DNA of 64,000 nt from assembly GCF_000332175.1 (NCBI RefSeq), contig NZ_KB235914.1, positions 1,675,368 through 1,739,367 on the forward strand. Direction: 5' to 3'. The notes under the pieces are model-generated. The model saw only the letters and a program-made list of their open reading frames with translations. It made no database searches and had not been told where the DNA came from. The translations under genes were made by a program, and so were the position numbers. Source of the stretch: Pseudanabaena sp. PCC 6802 (lineage in GTDB: Bacteria > Cyanobacteriota > Cyanobacteriia > Pseudanabaenales > Pseudanabaenaceae). Positions 34,801 through 43,110 of the stretch are shown piece by piece. How positions within the stretch are numbered: position 1 is the first letter of the stretch; each line of letters opens with the position of its first letter.

Positions 34801-35727
34801 ATGGCAAGGATGACCCTCGAACAGCTACGAATTTTTTTAGCTGTAGTAGAGCATTTGCACTTTACCCGCGCGGCAGAATTCCTTTACATTACCCAGCCTG
34901 CTGTTAGCGCTGCAATTCAAAGTCTAGAAGCAGAATATGGACTCAAGCTGTTTCATCGCATCGGTCGCCATATTGAGATTACTGAAGCAGGCACACTCCT
35001 GCAGTCAGAGGCTCAAAAAATTCTCGATCTGGTCGCCCTGACCGAACAGGGGCTGCGAGAATTAAACGACATGCAGCGGGGAGAATTGAAGTTAGGCTCT
35101 AGTCTCACGATTGGCAATTATTGGTTACCCGATAAACTCAGCCAGTTTCAACGTCAGCATCCCAATATTTCAATTAAATGTACCCTCGCCAATACAGAAG
35201 AAATTTGCGTGGGAGCAGCAACTGGTTTGTTCGATCTGGGGTTGGTAGAAGGAGAAGTAAAACCGTCTTTGCGCGGGAACTTGGAACAAGAAGCTGTGGG
35301 TAGCGATCGCATCTTGATCGTAGTCGGACGAGAGCATCCCTGGTTTGCCAGAACTGAAGTTAGCCTGTCAGAACTGAAGGATATCCCTTGGGTAATGCGT
35401 GAGTCGGGATCGGGTACGCAACAAAGATTTGAGGAAGCTCTGTACAATTGGGGCATCGATCCTCATCAGTTAAACGTAATTATAGTGCTCAACAGCGGCG
35501 AAATGGTGAAGGCCGTGCTGGAGGGCGGTATGGGGGCAGCAGGGATTTCCGAGTTGATGGTAAAAAAAGAACTCCAGCTTGGTTCTCTACGGGCTGTTCC
35601 CATTATCGATAATAGAAACGATTCTAAAGTAAATGCGGAAATTATCCGCCCCTTTCTGAAATTAAAGCACCGTCAGCGATTTCAGACGCGAGTGTCTAGG
35701 GTCTTTGAACAGATGTTGGTTTCTTGA
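34801..35727 (+). CDS. LysR-type transcriptional regulator
   Basis: The 308 residues start with the classical helix-turn-helix: TLEQLRIFLAVVEHLHFTRA then LYITQPAVSAAIQSLEAEYG. The effector-binding part has GSSLTIGNYWLPDKLSQF, VVGREHPWF and NSGEMVKAVLEGGMGAAGIS. The last resembles the CbbR/CysB-like group. Being next to cysK and followed by a TauE-type exporter gene, it probably controls sulfur genes, but the ligand is not visible. Confidence 0.92.
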   Translation: MARMTLEQLRIFLAVVEHLHFTRAAEFLYITQPAVSAAIQSLEAEYGLKLFHRIGRHIEITEAGTLLQSEAQKILDLVALTEQGLRELNDMQRGELKLGSSLTIGNYWLPDKLSQFQRQHPNISIKCTLANTEEICVGAATGLFDLGLVEGEVKPSLRGNLEQEAVGSDRILIVVGREHPWFARTEVSLSELKDIPWVMRESGSGTQQRFEEALYNWGIDPHQLNVIIVLNSGEMVKAVLEGGMGAAGISELMVKKELQLGSLRAVPIIDNRNDSKVNAEIIRPFLKLKHRQRFQTRVSRVFEQMLVS

Positions 35728-35729
35728 AA

Positions 35730-35820
35730 TATAGCGCTTTTCAATTGAGAAAGGTTTGAGTTTATGGGGTGCACGGGTGGAACCCCTGCACCCCGTCCTA
35801 AGCCTAGTGGCTATAGCTAT
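35730..35820. repeat. Hybrid of family B left end and family A right end
   Basis: It opens like family B (TATAGCGCTTTTCAATTGAG) but ends like family A (GTCCTAAGCCTAGTGGCTATAG). This can be explained by recombination between the two families, or by one element landing in another. It follows the LysR stop within a few bases. Confidence 0.6.
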
Positions 35821-35930
35821 AGCGTTTTTCAGATCGGAAAGACTAGGGGGTTTGGGGGCAACGCCCCCAAGAAGGGGTTCCACCCCTTCACCCCAAAAAT
35901 AAAACCCGTTCTCAAGTGAAAACCGCTATA
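35818..35930. repeat. Family B palindromic repeat, copy 2
   Basis: It begins TATAGCGTTTTTCAGATCGG, has GGGGGCAACGCCCCC in the middle, and ends CGTTCTCAAGTGAAAACCGC followed by TATA. It shares its first bases with the preceding hybrid element. The rest of the gap to 36039 is AT-rich with no gene. Confidence 0.75.
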
Positions 35931-36039
35931 TATCGATAAATATGGGAATAAATGCAATCGCCTGTAGACATTTGCGCTCCATTTGTATTAGACTGATAAC
36001 ACGAATCTACAGTAATTCTATCGGAATAGTGTATTTAGT

Positions 36040-36531
36040 ATGAAGGTAATCCCTAAAAACAGCAATGAAAATAGGCTTTTAGAGCAACCGCTTAGCGTAC
36101 AAGACCTTTCTGTCCAGTCATTCCAGGCTTTGTTAAGCAACTTGCTAAGCAGCATGAAGGCAGGCTTTACGCTCAAGCAAGTGAGGGGAGGCCTAATGCT
36201 TGTGATGGGATATTTACTATCGCCCCTGTGCTGGTGGAACGACCTATTTTTCAATCTACCCGTCGCCTATGGTTTTGGGGTTATCTGCAGTTGGATTTCA
36301 GCAGACTTACTGATTCCTGGATCGATCGCAGGATACTGGCTTTCCAATATTGCAGGTATCCTCTTAATGCAAGCAGGTGCGGGCGATATGTTGCAAAAAC
36401 GAGCAAAGGAGCGCGATCGCAAAAAGGAAATCCTGAGCGGTCTATTCACCTCAACCGCCTTCACAGCGATCGTTCTGGTCTTAATCCATCTTAATATCCT
36501 CGACACTCCCAATCTATTTAACGGTGGATAA
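36040..36531 (+). CDS. Membrane protein of unknown function, paired with TauE
   Basis: The 163 residues have a polar 45-residue start, then four or so hydrophobic segments (LMLVMGYLLSPLCWW, VAYGFGVICSWISADL, GSIAGYWLSNIAGILLMQAG, STAFTAIVLVLIHLNIL) with a basic cytoplasmic loop (KRAKERDRKK). I know no family. Its 3' end overlaps the TauE gene by 8 bases, so the two proteins are made together and may form one transporter. Confidence 0.75.
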   Translation: MKVIPKNSNENRLLEQPLSVQDLSVQSFQALLSNLLSSMKAGFTLKQVRGGLMLVMGYLLSPLCWWNDLFFNLPVAYGFGVICSWISADLLIPGSIAGYWLSNIAGILLMQAGAGDMLQKRAKERDRKKEILSGLFTSTAFTAIVLVLIHLNILDTPNLFNGG

Positions 36532-37330
36532 TATCGTGGACTATGTACTATTGACTGCGCTTAGCTTTGCCGTCGGTATTGTCGTTGGCTTGACGGGGAT
36601 TGGCGGAGCTTCGCTAATTACACCCATGTTGATTTTGATATTTCGCGTTCCACCCGCGATCGCCGTTAGTTCTGATGTGGTAGCAGCCACGTTGATGAAG
36701 CTAATTGGAGGCTACAAACACTGGCAGCAAAAAACTCTCGATTTGCAGGTGGTCAAGTGGCTGGCACTGGGCAGCGTTCCAGGAACGCTGCTGGGGGTAG
36801 GAATCCTGCATCTACTCAAGCACGTTGGAATTAGTCTTGATGAAGTGCTCCTGCGCCTGCTGGGAATAGCAATCCTGTGCGTGACTTTATTGGCACTGCT
36901 GCAATTATTAATTTTGGTGTTCGTGCCTAAATTGAAGCTGCCAGAACCGCCGAAATTCGATTTAACTACTCAACTGGGGCGAATCTCAACCGTAGCGGTA
37001 GGAGCAGCTTTAGGTTGCGTTGTGGGCTTGACGAGCGTATCTTCGGGTTCGATGTTCGCACTCGTGCTAATTACTTTTTTCCACCTCGACGCTCGCAAAC
37101 TCGTGGGAACTGATATCGCTCAAGCTGCGATTCTATTATTTTTTACATCACTGGGACATCTCAGTCTCGGTACGGTAGACTGGAGCCTGGTTTTGCCTAT
37201 TTGGTTGGGGACGGTACCGGGGGTATTAATAGGTACAAAGCTGTGCAAGCTTACTCCTCAACGAACTCTGCGCTTGATTATATATTCTATTTTGATGATG
37301 GTGAGTTGGAAGTTAGTCTACCAAGCATAG
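36524..37330 (+). CDS. TauE/SafE family sulfite exporter-like protein
   Basis: The 268 residues start at GTG 36524. Two repeated membrane halves each begin with a G-x-T-G-x-G-G or G-L-T-S-x-S-S-G loop: FAVGIVVGLTGIGGASLITP near residue 20 and GCVVGLTSVSSGSMFALVL near 165. This is the TauE/SafE fold, which moves sulfite, sulfoacetate or other small organosulfur anions. The gene overlaps the small membrane protein before it and lies in a sulfur-metabolism island. Confidence 0.9.
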   Translation: MDNIVDYVLLTALSFAVGIVVGLTGIGGASLITPMLILIFRVPPAIAVSSDVVAATLMKLIGGYKHWQQKTLDLQVVKWLALGSVPGTLLGVGILHLLKHVGISLDEVLLRLLGIAILCVTLLALLQLLILVFVPKLKLPEPPKFDLTTQLGRISTVAVGAALGCVVGLTSVSSGSMFALVLITFFHLDARKLVGTDIAQAAILLFFTSLGHLSLGTVDWSLVLPIWLGTVPGVLIGTKLCKLTPQRTLRLIIYSILMMVSWKLVYQA

Positions 37331-37436
37331 GTTAAGTACTTGCCTCCTCAGTATTAGCAGATAGCCACGCCTTGAGAATGCAAGCGCCCCGCTTCCAATC
37401 CCTGTCGCTCGAAGATGTACTGATATGTTATTTATG

Positions 37437-37652
37437 TTATTCCAACGCACTGATTCCTTCCCAAGATGGTGCAAACGGCGGTAAAGCTAACGGACAAGTT
37501 CGCCAGTGACTGCTAACTGGAACTCCAAGTCGATGACAATAACCGTCACTACGCCCTTGAAACTTGTAGAACTGACAGCAACGACATGCTGACAACTTTT
37601 CTTGAGGTTTTGCAGCTAATTGTGGTGTAGGGTTAAGTGTAGGTGGTATCAT
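37437..37652 (-). CDS. Small Cys-rich cyanobacterial protein
   Basis: The 71 residues include KLSACRCCQFYKFQGRSDG, then YCHRLGVPVSSHWRTCPLA. Five Cys and two His in this spacing suggest a small zinc or iron-sulfur fold. I recall similar uncharacterised proteins in many cyanobacteria. GGAGG lies 12 bases before the ATG. It is read against the flanking sulfur genes, and a hairpin terminator lies in its leader. Confidence 0.65.
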   Translation of the reverse strand: MIPPTLNPTPQLAAKPQEKLSACRCCQFYKFQGRSDGYCHRLGVPVSSHWRTCPLALPPFAPSWEGISALE

Positions 37653-37689
37653 TTCGTCAAAGAACCTCCATTACTAAAGTCTATTGAGT

Positions 37690-37720
37690 TAAAAAATAAA
37701 GAACCCCCGCTCGGGTTCTT
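37690..37720 (-). terminator. Intrinsic terminator in the leader of the Cys-rich gene
   Basis: AAGAACCC (37720-37713 read on minus), six bases, then GGGTTCTT and TATTTTTT form a canonical minus-strand terminator. It ends about 40 bases before the start codon of the 71-residue protein and no complete gene precedes it on that strand. It may be a transcription attenuator, or a stop for antisense transcripts coming from cysE. Confidence 0.6.
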
Positions 37721-38053
37721 GTTGTTCCTCAGATCGCGGAGAGGGTCTAACTGCGAGGGTTCAATCTATCTGTGCTTAACAGAATTTATGAGGTGTAAAA
37801 GATTATCCTACAATTACAAGGAATTGGAAGTATAAGGCATGACAATTAGTACAATTCAGCAATTGTCTCGCGATGGATCTTGGGATTAGCGGGATTTTGG
37901 AACAATTTATCGAAGATTACTTTGCAAGTGGATCGTATCTATGCTATTGTCGATCGCAAAACTACTAAATTTCGATAGGAAAATCGTAGTATATTCACTC
38001 GAAGCCCAAGCGCGATCGAAATAGCAAATACGCGAAACCGTTAGGCATTCTAA
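37721..38053. other. Gap before cysE with a possible coding relic
   Basis: From ATG 37873 a plus-strand frame reads GISGILEQFIEDYFASGS and then degenerates; another phase resumes DRIYAIVDRKTTKFR before a stop near 37978. I vaguely recall small cyanobacterial proteins with an IENYFASG-like start, so this could be an internally deleted relic. It is too short to be sure. The rest is AT-rich and probably carries the cysE promoter. Confidence 0.2.
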
Positions 38054-38896
38054 ATGAACGACACTCAATCCCCACCTGAATCAGCCCCGAACAAGCCAAC
38101 GGTCTTGCTTTCCGGCGGCCTGGGTTCGTTAGCAATCAGTCTCCGCACGGTCATAGCTAGAGCGATCGAGATCCCGGTCGCTGATTGGAAAGCAATTTAC
38201 GAGCGCGATCCATCTGCCCGTAATTGGTTAGAAGTTTTGTTTTGCTATCCAGGATGGCAAGCGCTGTGTTGCCATCGCGTCGCCCATTGGTTGCATAATC
38301 TCAACATTCCTTTTCTGCCTCGTTTTCTGTCACATTTAAGCAGGTTGGTGACGGGAATTGAGATTCACCCAGGAGCCAAAATTGGCAAAGGCGTGTTTAT
38401 CGATCATGGTATGGGAGTTGTCATTGGGGAGACAGCAGCGATCGGCGACAACGTTATTATCTATCAGGGGGTAACCCTAGGAGGAACGGGAAAAGAGACG
38501 GGCAAGCGCCATCCAACTGTTGGCAGTAACGTTATGATAGGTGCGGGAGCCAAACTATTAGGTAATATTCAGATTGGCGATTGCGTTCGAGTTGGGGCCA
38601 GTTCGGTAGTTTTGCGCGATGTCCCCAGCCATTGTACGGTAGTGGGAGTACCAGGGAGGGTAACTCATAATTTGGCAGGAGCCGAAAAGTCTCTAGGGAA
38701 TGGCAGCTTACCCGATCCAGAAGCATCAGTAATTCGTAATTTATTCGAGCGGATCAAGAATTTGGAGCAACAAGTTGATGATTTGCAGGCTCAATTATCC
38801 CATCCCTCATTATTGGGCATCGAGGAAAGGTCATTAAATAGCTTAATAGCAAGCGATCTGGCAATCGAAGAATTTCTCCACGGCGCTGGAATTTAA
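38054..38896 (+). CDS. cysE: Serine O-acetyltransferase
   Basis: The 280 residues have a 30-residue polar start, the helical domain with [20 protein letters not shown] and CHRVAHWL, then the left-handed beta helix of hexapeptide repeats: [39 protein letters not shown] and [18 protein letters not shown]. The His and Asp in FIDHGMG are catalytic. It makes O-acetylserine for CysK. A helical tail ([13 protein letters not shown]) follows the usual end. The NIL-domain gene lies 41 bases downstream. Confidence 0.95.
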   Translation: MNDTQSPPESAPNKPTVLLSGGLGSLAISLRTVIARAIEIPVADWKAIYERDPSARNWLEVLFCYPGWQALCCHRVAHWLHNLNIPFLPRFLSHLSRLVTGIEIHPGAKIGKGVFIDHGMGVVIGETAAIGDNVIIYQGVTLGGTGKETGKRHPTVGSNVMIGAGAKLLGNIQIGDCVRVGASSVVLRDVPSHCTVVGVPGRVTHNLAGAEKSLGNGSLPDPEASVIRNLFERIKNLEQQVDDLQAQLSHPSLLGIEERSLNSLIASDLAIEEFLHGAGI

Positions 38897-38937
38897 GAAG
38901 TTCAAAATTGAAGTTCAAAAATAAGAGACTGATAATG

Positions 38938-39267
38938 ACTTTTCCTCAAGGTATTTCTTCCCAAACCCCAAATTTGTCTATCTTACAAAATATGCATAAC
39001 GAACAGTTGGTAAAGATGCGCATCCAAGTTTGGATTCCTAGGGAATACCATCAAGAACCTGTTCTATCTCAACTGATGGTTGGATTTGGTCTTTTAGTCA
39101 ATATTACAGGGGCAAAGCTTGGCCCTGAGACCAACGGTCATGGTTGGTTCGACCTGGAATTGCATGGCAAACCATCTCAGATTCAGAACGGCCTGTCATA
39201 TTTACGAGAGTTAGACTTAAAAATCGCAGGCAAGCCTAACTCCGATGGCGATGGATGGCATTACTAG
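38938..39267 (+). CDS. NIL-domain protein
   Basis: I chose ATG 38938 (109 residues), since the earlier ATG at 38908 adds only a Lys-rich stretch. After a polar start the protein is a single NIL-type ferredoxin-like domain: RIQVWIPREYHQEPVLSQL, FGLLVNITGAKL and GWFDLELHGKPSQIQNGLSY. NIL domains accompany methionine-uptake ABC proteins and some sulfur-insertion enzymes. It is downstream of cysE, in keeping with a sulfur role. The hairpin GTTGCAAA/TTTGCAAC at 39269-39292 follows its stop. Confidence 0.8.
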   Translation, partial: TFPQGISSQTPNLSILQNMHNEQLVKMRIQVWIPREYHQEPVLSQLMVGFGLLVNITGAKLGPETNGHGWFDLELHGKPSQIQNGLSYLRELDLKIAGKPNSDGDGWHY

Positions 39268-39268
39268 T

Positions 39269-39292
39269 GTTGCAAATCATAAATTTTGCAAC
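39269..39292 (+). terminator. Hairpin after the NIL-domain gene
   Basis: GTTGCAAA (39269-39276) and TTTGCAAC (39285-39292) are perfect 8-base arms. There is no strong T-run behind it, so termination would be weak. It is followed by a decayed GC-rich palindrome resembling the core of family B. Confidence 0.4.
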
Positions 39293-39402
39293 ATGGGGGA
39301 ATGGGGGCAAAGCCCCCAGAAGGAGATTTCACTCCCTCCACCCCCTCCAAAACTTTTGTTTTGGCGTACTAGGATGCGATCGCTGAGGTTTTAGAACTCA
39401 TT

Positions 39403-39993
39403 TCAGATTTCGTAATGCCAGAAAGGTTGTCGATCTGGCAGTACAATTAACTGATGAGCTTGACGGCTAATAATTCCCTGTCTCTCCAACTGATTTAGCG
39501 TGCGAGTTACTGTCACGCGGGTTGTCCCAATCAATTCGGCAATGTCCTGATGGGTTAAACGCAGATCGATTAGCTGTCCTGCTTCGATTTCGCGCCCAAA
39601 TCGATTAGCCAGCCAGTTTAGTAGCTGCAATAGAGATGACTCAGTTACCTTGCATCGCAAAATCTTGAGAAATTGCTCGCTCCGCTTTATGTGCTGAATC
39701 ATAATCTCGGTGACTCGATGCCATTCCGAACGAGGCAATATTCTTGCCTTTACATTAGTGAGGCACTCCATTTCATAGGGATTCATGCTTGAGAGCGCGC
39801 TGCCAACAATATCACCATCACTCCACAATCCCAGACCGATAACAGTACCATCTTCTTGCCACGTGAGCGTGCGCACCACACCCGACTCAATGTGCCAGAA
39901 AAAGTCAGAATCCTGGGGAAGTAGCGATCGCCGCTCAAACTTATAGTAGGTTGACTCCGATACTTCGACGGGTAAAAGTGATGCGATCGCCAT
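39403..39993 (-). CDS. Crp/Fnr family regulator
   Basis: The 196 residues comprise a beta-roll effector domain (FERRSLLPQDSDFFWHIESG and GLWSDGDIVGSALSS) and a C-terminal winged helix with LRLTHQDIAELIGTTRVTVT, the typical recognition helix. The beta-roll lacks the cyclic-nucleotide phosphate cassette. Cyanobacterial relatives include NtcA and the sulfur regulator CysR. The nearby cysK, cysE, TauE and NIL genes make a CysR-like role plausible, but it is only inferred. Confidence 0.88.
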   Translation of the reverse strand: MAIASLLPVEVSESTYYKFERRSLLPQDSDFFWHIESGVVRTLTWQEDGTVIGLGLWSDGDIVGSALSSMNPYEMECLTNVKARILPRSEWHRVTEIMIQHIKRSEQFLKILRCKVTESSLLQLLNWLANRFGREIEAGQLIDLRLTHQDIAELIGTTRVTVTRTLNQLERQGIISRQAHQLIVLPDRQPFWHYEI

Positions 39994-40099
39994 AATAATT
40001 TTAAGTGTTGATATTTTGTGGGGTAGTGAGCTAGGTAGAACTTAGTAAAGAGATGTAGTTCATCAGTATGCGCCAATAAGCACCCTGCTTGTTTATTAC

Positions 40100-40252
40100 T
40101 AACTTACCTTACGCGGAATATCCTGAATCCCTCACCCTAGACCTCTCCCAGAACGGGAGAGGGAACAAGAAAAAACTGAATTACTCCCCTTCTCCCTTTT
40201 GGGAGAAGGGGTTGGGGGATGAGGGAAGTTTTGCTCTGCGTCACATCAGTTA
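40100..40252. repeat. Family C repeat, copy 1
   Basis: It starts AACTTACCTTACGCGGAATA and ends CTGCGTCACATCAGTTACT. The interior has inverted blocks (CCCTCACC ... GGGGATGAGGG) and the inverted pair ACTCCCCTTCTCCC/GGGAGAAGGGG. Two relatives lie at 45402 and 46257. Together the three flank and divide the PHA cluster. Confidence 0.65.
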
Positions 40253-40749
40253 CTAATAAATTCTTGCGAAGGTATTCTACCACAATCTACGCTATATCGA
40301 TCGAGATAGTGTAGATTTGCAAATTAGTTGCAATCTAGCTGTAGACCACGCAAATCTTTAGCGGCGTTATTTCTTTGTTGAATCAACGTGCTTTTCACTG
40401 ATAATCGGATGTTTCGTCTCGGATCGAACCAATAGTCTTTTCAGCCAATCCCGTCAATTCTGCTTGGCCGGTTTTTCGCCCACTTCAGCGCAGTCTTGCA
40501 AATACTCATACAGCAGTTCCTTGGGAATTTTGGGAAACGCCGGACTAACCTCGGCTCCTGTACCTCTGTTCCTGTATAGTTATTCTCCAAAATGCTAATT
40601 GAAGAATAACTATAATGTTATGGTATTATGTTCCTAGGAATTTAAACCTACCAGTGCTGTAAATTGATGGTAGGAGGAGGCGTATCGCGAAATGGCTTTT
40701 TTTGCAAACTAACGGTCTCGGCATTTTGTAAAAAATCAGGTGAGGATAT
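40253..40749. other. Upstream region of phaA
   Basis: A minus-strand stretch (about 40570-40465) reads PAFPKIPKELLYEYLQDC then EVGEKPAKQN before a stop. It has no start codon and may be a relic I cannot name. A 12-base inverted repeat is listed separately. GAGG precedes the phaA ATG. Confidence 0.3.
40575..40614 (+). promoter_or_regulatory. 12-base inverted repeat overlapping a -10 box before phaA
   Basis: TATAGTTATTCT (40575-40586) and AGAATAACTATA (40603-40614) are perfect arms around 16 bases. The right arm runs into TATAAT at 40611-40616, a consensus -10 box 134 bases before phaA. This is how a repressor operator is usually placed. The regulator is unknown. Confidence 0.5.
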
Positions 40750-41940
40750 ATGGTTGAAGCCTATATTGTCTCAGCAGTACGCACGCCCCTCGGTCGGTTT
40801 GGTGGCGTGCTAGCAGATGTTTCCGCAGTGGATTTAGGTGCCCATGTTATGCAAGCTGCCTTAGCGCAGGCGGGGATTGGAGGATCGGCTTTAGATCTCT
40901 ACATTATGGGCAACGTTCTCAGAGCCGGTCACGGTCAACTGTTGCCCCGCCAGGCGGCTTTTAAAGCCAGAATTCCTGAAGCGGTGAATGGCTACGCGAT
41001 CGATATGGTCTGTTCTTCCGGGATGATCGGTTTGATTAACGCGCTCTTAGCAATTAGAGCTGAGGAAGCCGATATCGTTCTGGCAGGAGGCATGGAATCG
41101 ATGTCTCAAACTGGTTTTTACCTCTCGCATCGAGCCAGATGGGGTTACAAATTCCTCTTGGGAGCGCCAGAACAATTAGCCGATCTCATTCTGTGCGATG
41201 GGCTAACAGATACGACCACGAACGAAGGAATGGGAGAGCAAACCGAACGAATCGCTGAAATCCGTGGGTTTACCCGCAAAGACTTAGATGAGATTGCCCT
41301 CTATTCCCATCAGCGAGCAGCGGCAGCTACGACACGAGGTAGCTTTAAAAATGAGATCGCTCCCATTGAGGTGGCAAACAAAAAAGAGCCGCAAATTGTC
41401 GATGCCGATGAGGGAATTCGCCCCGATACCACCGTAGAGAGTTTGGCAAAGCTTCGCCCTGCTTTTAAAAAAGATGGGGTACTCACTGCCGGAAATAGCT
41501 CTCAGATTTCAGACGGAGCAGCAGCCTTAATCGTAGCCAGTCAGTCGGCAGTAGAGAAATATGGACTCAAGCCGATCGCTAAAGTGCTGGGAGGAACATG
41601 GGAAGGCGGTGAAACCTGGCGGTTTACCGAATTACCAGTGCAAGCAGCCGAGAAATTGTTAGAGAAACTAAAGTTGAAGATCTCTGACATCGACCTGTTT
41701 GAGAATAATGAGGCTTTCGCCGTTAGTTCCTTGTTATTCCATCGCGTCCTTGGAGTTCCCCTCGACAAGCTAAACGTCCATGGCGGCTCGATCGCTCTGG
41801 GACATCCCATTGGCGCTTCTGGAACGCGCATCGTTGTTACCCTGCTCAATGCCTTAAAAGAACAGGATAAAACCCTGGGCATGGCTGCTCTCTGTCACGG
41901 AACGGGTGGCGGCACGGCGATCGCTGTCGAACGAGTTTAG
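40750..41940 (+). CDS. phaA: Acetyl-CoA acetyltransferase (beta-ketothiolase) PhaA
   Basis: The 396-residue thiolase has its acylated Cys88 in DMVCSSGMIG, the His in NVHGGSIALGHPIGASG and the second Cys in AALCHGTGGGTA near the end. It joins two acetyl-CoA into acetoacetyl-CoA, the first step to polyhydroxybutyrate. phaB begins 95 bases on, with a short direct-repeat stretch (AACAATCAACAACC) between them. Length and motifs are normal. Confidence 0.94.
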   Translation: MVEAYIVSAVRTPLGRFGGVLADVSAVDLGAHVMQAALAQAGIGGSALDLYIMGNVLRAGHGQLLPRQAAFKARIPEAVNGYAIDMVCSSGMIGLINALLAIRAEEADIVLAGGMESMSQTGFYLSHRARWGYKFLLGAPEQLADLILCDGLTDTTTNEGMGEQTERIAEIRGFTRKDLDEIALYSHQRAAAATTRGSFKNEIAPIEVANKKEPQIVDADEGIRPDTTVESLAKLRPAFKKDGVLTAGNSSQISDGAAALIVASQSAVEKYGLKPIAKVLGGTWEGGETWRFTELPVQAAEKLLEKLKLKISDIDLFENNEAFAVSSLLFHRVLGVPLDKLNVHGGSIALGHPIGASGTRIVVTLLNALKEQDKTLGMAALCHGTGGGTAIAVERV

Positions 41941-42035
41941 TTAGTGGTTTGGTTCGTGGTTCGTGGAAATCAGCTTTAGGTTTTTCCAATCAACAATCAA
42001 CAACCAACAATCAACAATCGACGGAGAAGAAAATT

Positions 42036-42758
42036 ATGGTTTCTCTCGGATTAGAAGATAAAGTTATCGTAGTCACAGGTGGCAATCGCGGTATCGGTGC
42101 GGAGATCGTTAAGTTGCTAACGGAGTTGGGAGCGAAGGTTGCTTATACTGACATCAAGATCGATACCGCTCACAGCGGAGCCTTAGCCATTGCAGCGGAT
42201 GTCACTGACTTAGCTTCCATGAAAGCTGCCGCTGCTCAAATTGCCGAGAAATTGGGGCCAGTTTACGGCGTAGTTGCTAACGCTGGAATTACCAGAGACA
42301 ACTTTTTTACCAAGCTGACGGCTGAAGATTGGGATGCCGTAATCGACGTGAATTTAAAAGGAGTTAACCATACGATCGCTCCCTTTATTGAAGGGATGTA
42401 CGAGCGGGGATCGGGTTCGATTGTCTGTATCAGCTCGATTTCTGGCGATCGCGGTAATGCCGGTCAAACCAACTACGCCGCTACCAAAGCTGCTGTCATC
42501 GGTTTAGTGAAATCCCTAGCTAGAGAAACTGCCCGCTATGGGGTACGAGTCAATGCGATCGCGCCAGGATTTATCAACACCGAAATGACTAAGGCCATTC
42601 CAGAAAAAGTCAAGGAAAAAATTGTGGCTGAAATTCCTTGCCGTCGCTTTGGCGAACCGGAAGATATTGCCTGGGCTGTCGCCTTTCTCCTTTCTCCTGT
42701 CGCCAGCAACTACATTTCTGGTGAAGTCCTGCGGGTTAATGGTGCCCACCACACCTAG
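42036..42758 (+). CDS. phaB: Acetoacetyl-CoA reductase PhaB
   Basis: I chose ATG 42036 (240 residues), which starts at the Rossmann strand; the longer frame from 41949 only adds Asn/Gln-rich repeat-encoded sequence. KVIVVTGGNRGIGAEIVKLL is the NADPH motif, and SSISGDRGNAGQTNYAATKA carries the catalytic Ser, Tyr and Lys. It ends VNGAHHT. It reduces acetoacetyl-CoA to (R)-3-hydroxybutyryl-CoA. ACGGAGAAG is 9 bases upstream. It closely resembles FabG, and the neighbours decide for PhaB. Confidence 0.92.
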   Translation: MVSLGLEDKVIVVTGGNRGIGAEIVKLLTELGAKVAYTDIKIDTAHSGALAIAADVTDLASMKAAAAQIAEKLGPVYGVVANAGITRDNFFTKLTAEDWDAVIDVNLKGVNHTIAPFIEGMYERGSGSIVCISSISGDRGNAGQTNYAATKAAVIGLVKSLARETARYGVRVNAIAPGFINTEMTKAIPEKVKEKIVAEIPCRRFGEPEDIAWAVAFLLSPVASNYISGEVLRVNGAHHT

Positions 42759-42800
42759 ACAGAGAAAGTAAGGGACTTGCATGAAAATAAGCTACCCACC

Positions 42801-42834
42801 ATGCGTTACGGCGATCGCCTAACACATCCTACAG
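42801..42834. repeat. Short palindromic repeat, family D copy 2
   Basis: ATGCGTTACGGCGATCGCC followed by TAACACATCCTAC resembles the copies at 29674 and 52444. Here a HIP1 octamer lies at its centre. Bases 42846-42900 hold another dispersed inverted block (CCTCCCTTAAAAAAGGGA). Confidence 0.5.
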
Positions 42835-42927
42835 TGAGGAAATTATTTAACTGCACCTCCCTTAAAAAAGGGAAAGAGAGGAGATAATGGGAGAATTATC
42901 CCCCTAACTTCTAACTCCGAATCCCAC

Positions 42928-43084
42928 TATAGCGGTTTTCAGATCGGAAAGAGTAGGGGGTTTGGGGGCGTTGCCCCCAGGTCGGGGAGGCAGGGCGGTC
43001 TTGGGGGTTCCCCGCTAGAGCCACTGCCGTGTTCCACCCCTTCACCCCATCAATAAAACCCGTTCTCAATTGAAAAGTGCTATA
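42928..43084. repeat. Family B palindromic repeat, copy 3 (long form)
   Basis: It begins TATAGCGGTTTTCAGATCGG and ends GTTCTCAATTGAAAAGTGC plus TATA. GGGGGCGTTGCCCCC and the shared optional module are inside. It fills most of the gap between phaB and phaE and so separates the two halves of the PHA cluster. The phaE start follows 26 bases later. Confidence 0.75.
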
Positions 43085-43110
43085 CCCATATTTTTACGGA
43101 GAAAAGAGAA

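Noticed and set aside
36040-36254. Minus-strand frame over the start of the small membrane protein
   Set aside because: The plus-strand frame is longer, overlaps TauE in the manner of coupled genes and has clear membrane segments.
40465-40570. Minus-strand stretch PAFPKIPKELLYEYLQDC as a gene
   Set aside because: There is no start codon and no ribosome site, and it is too short to assign; noted only as a possible relic.
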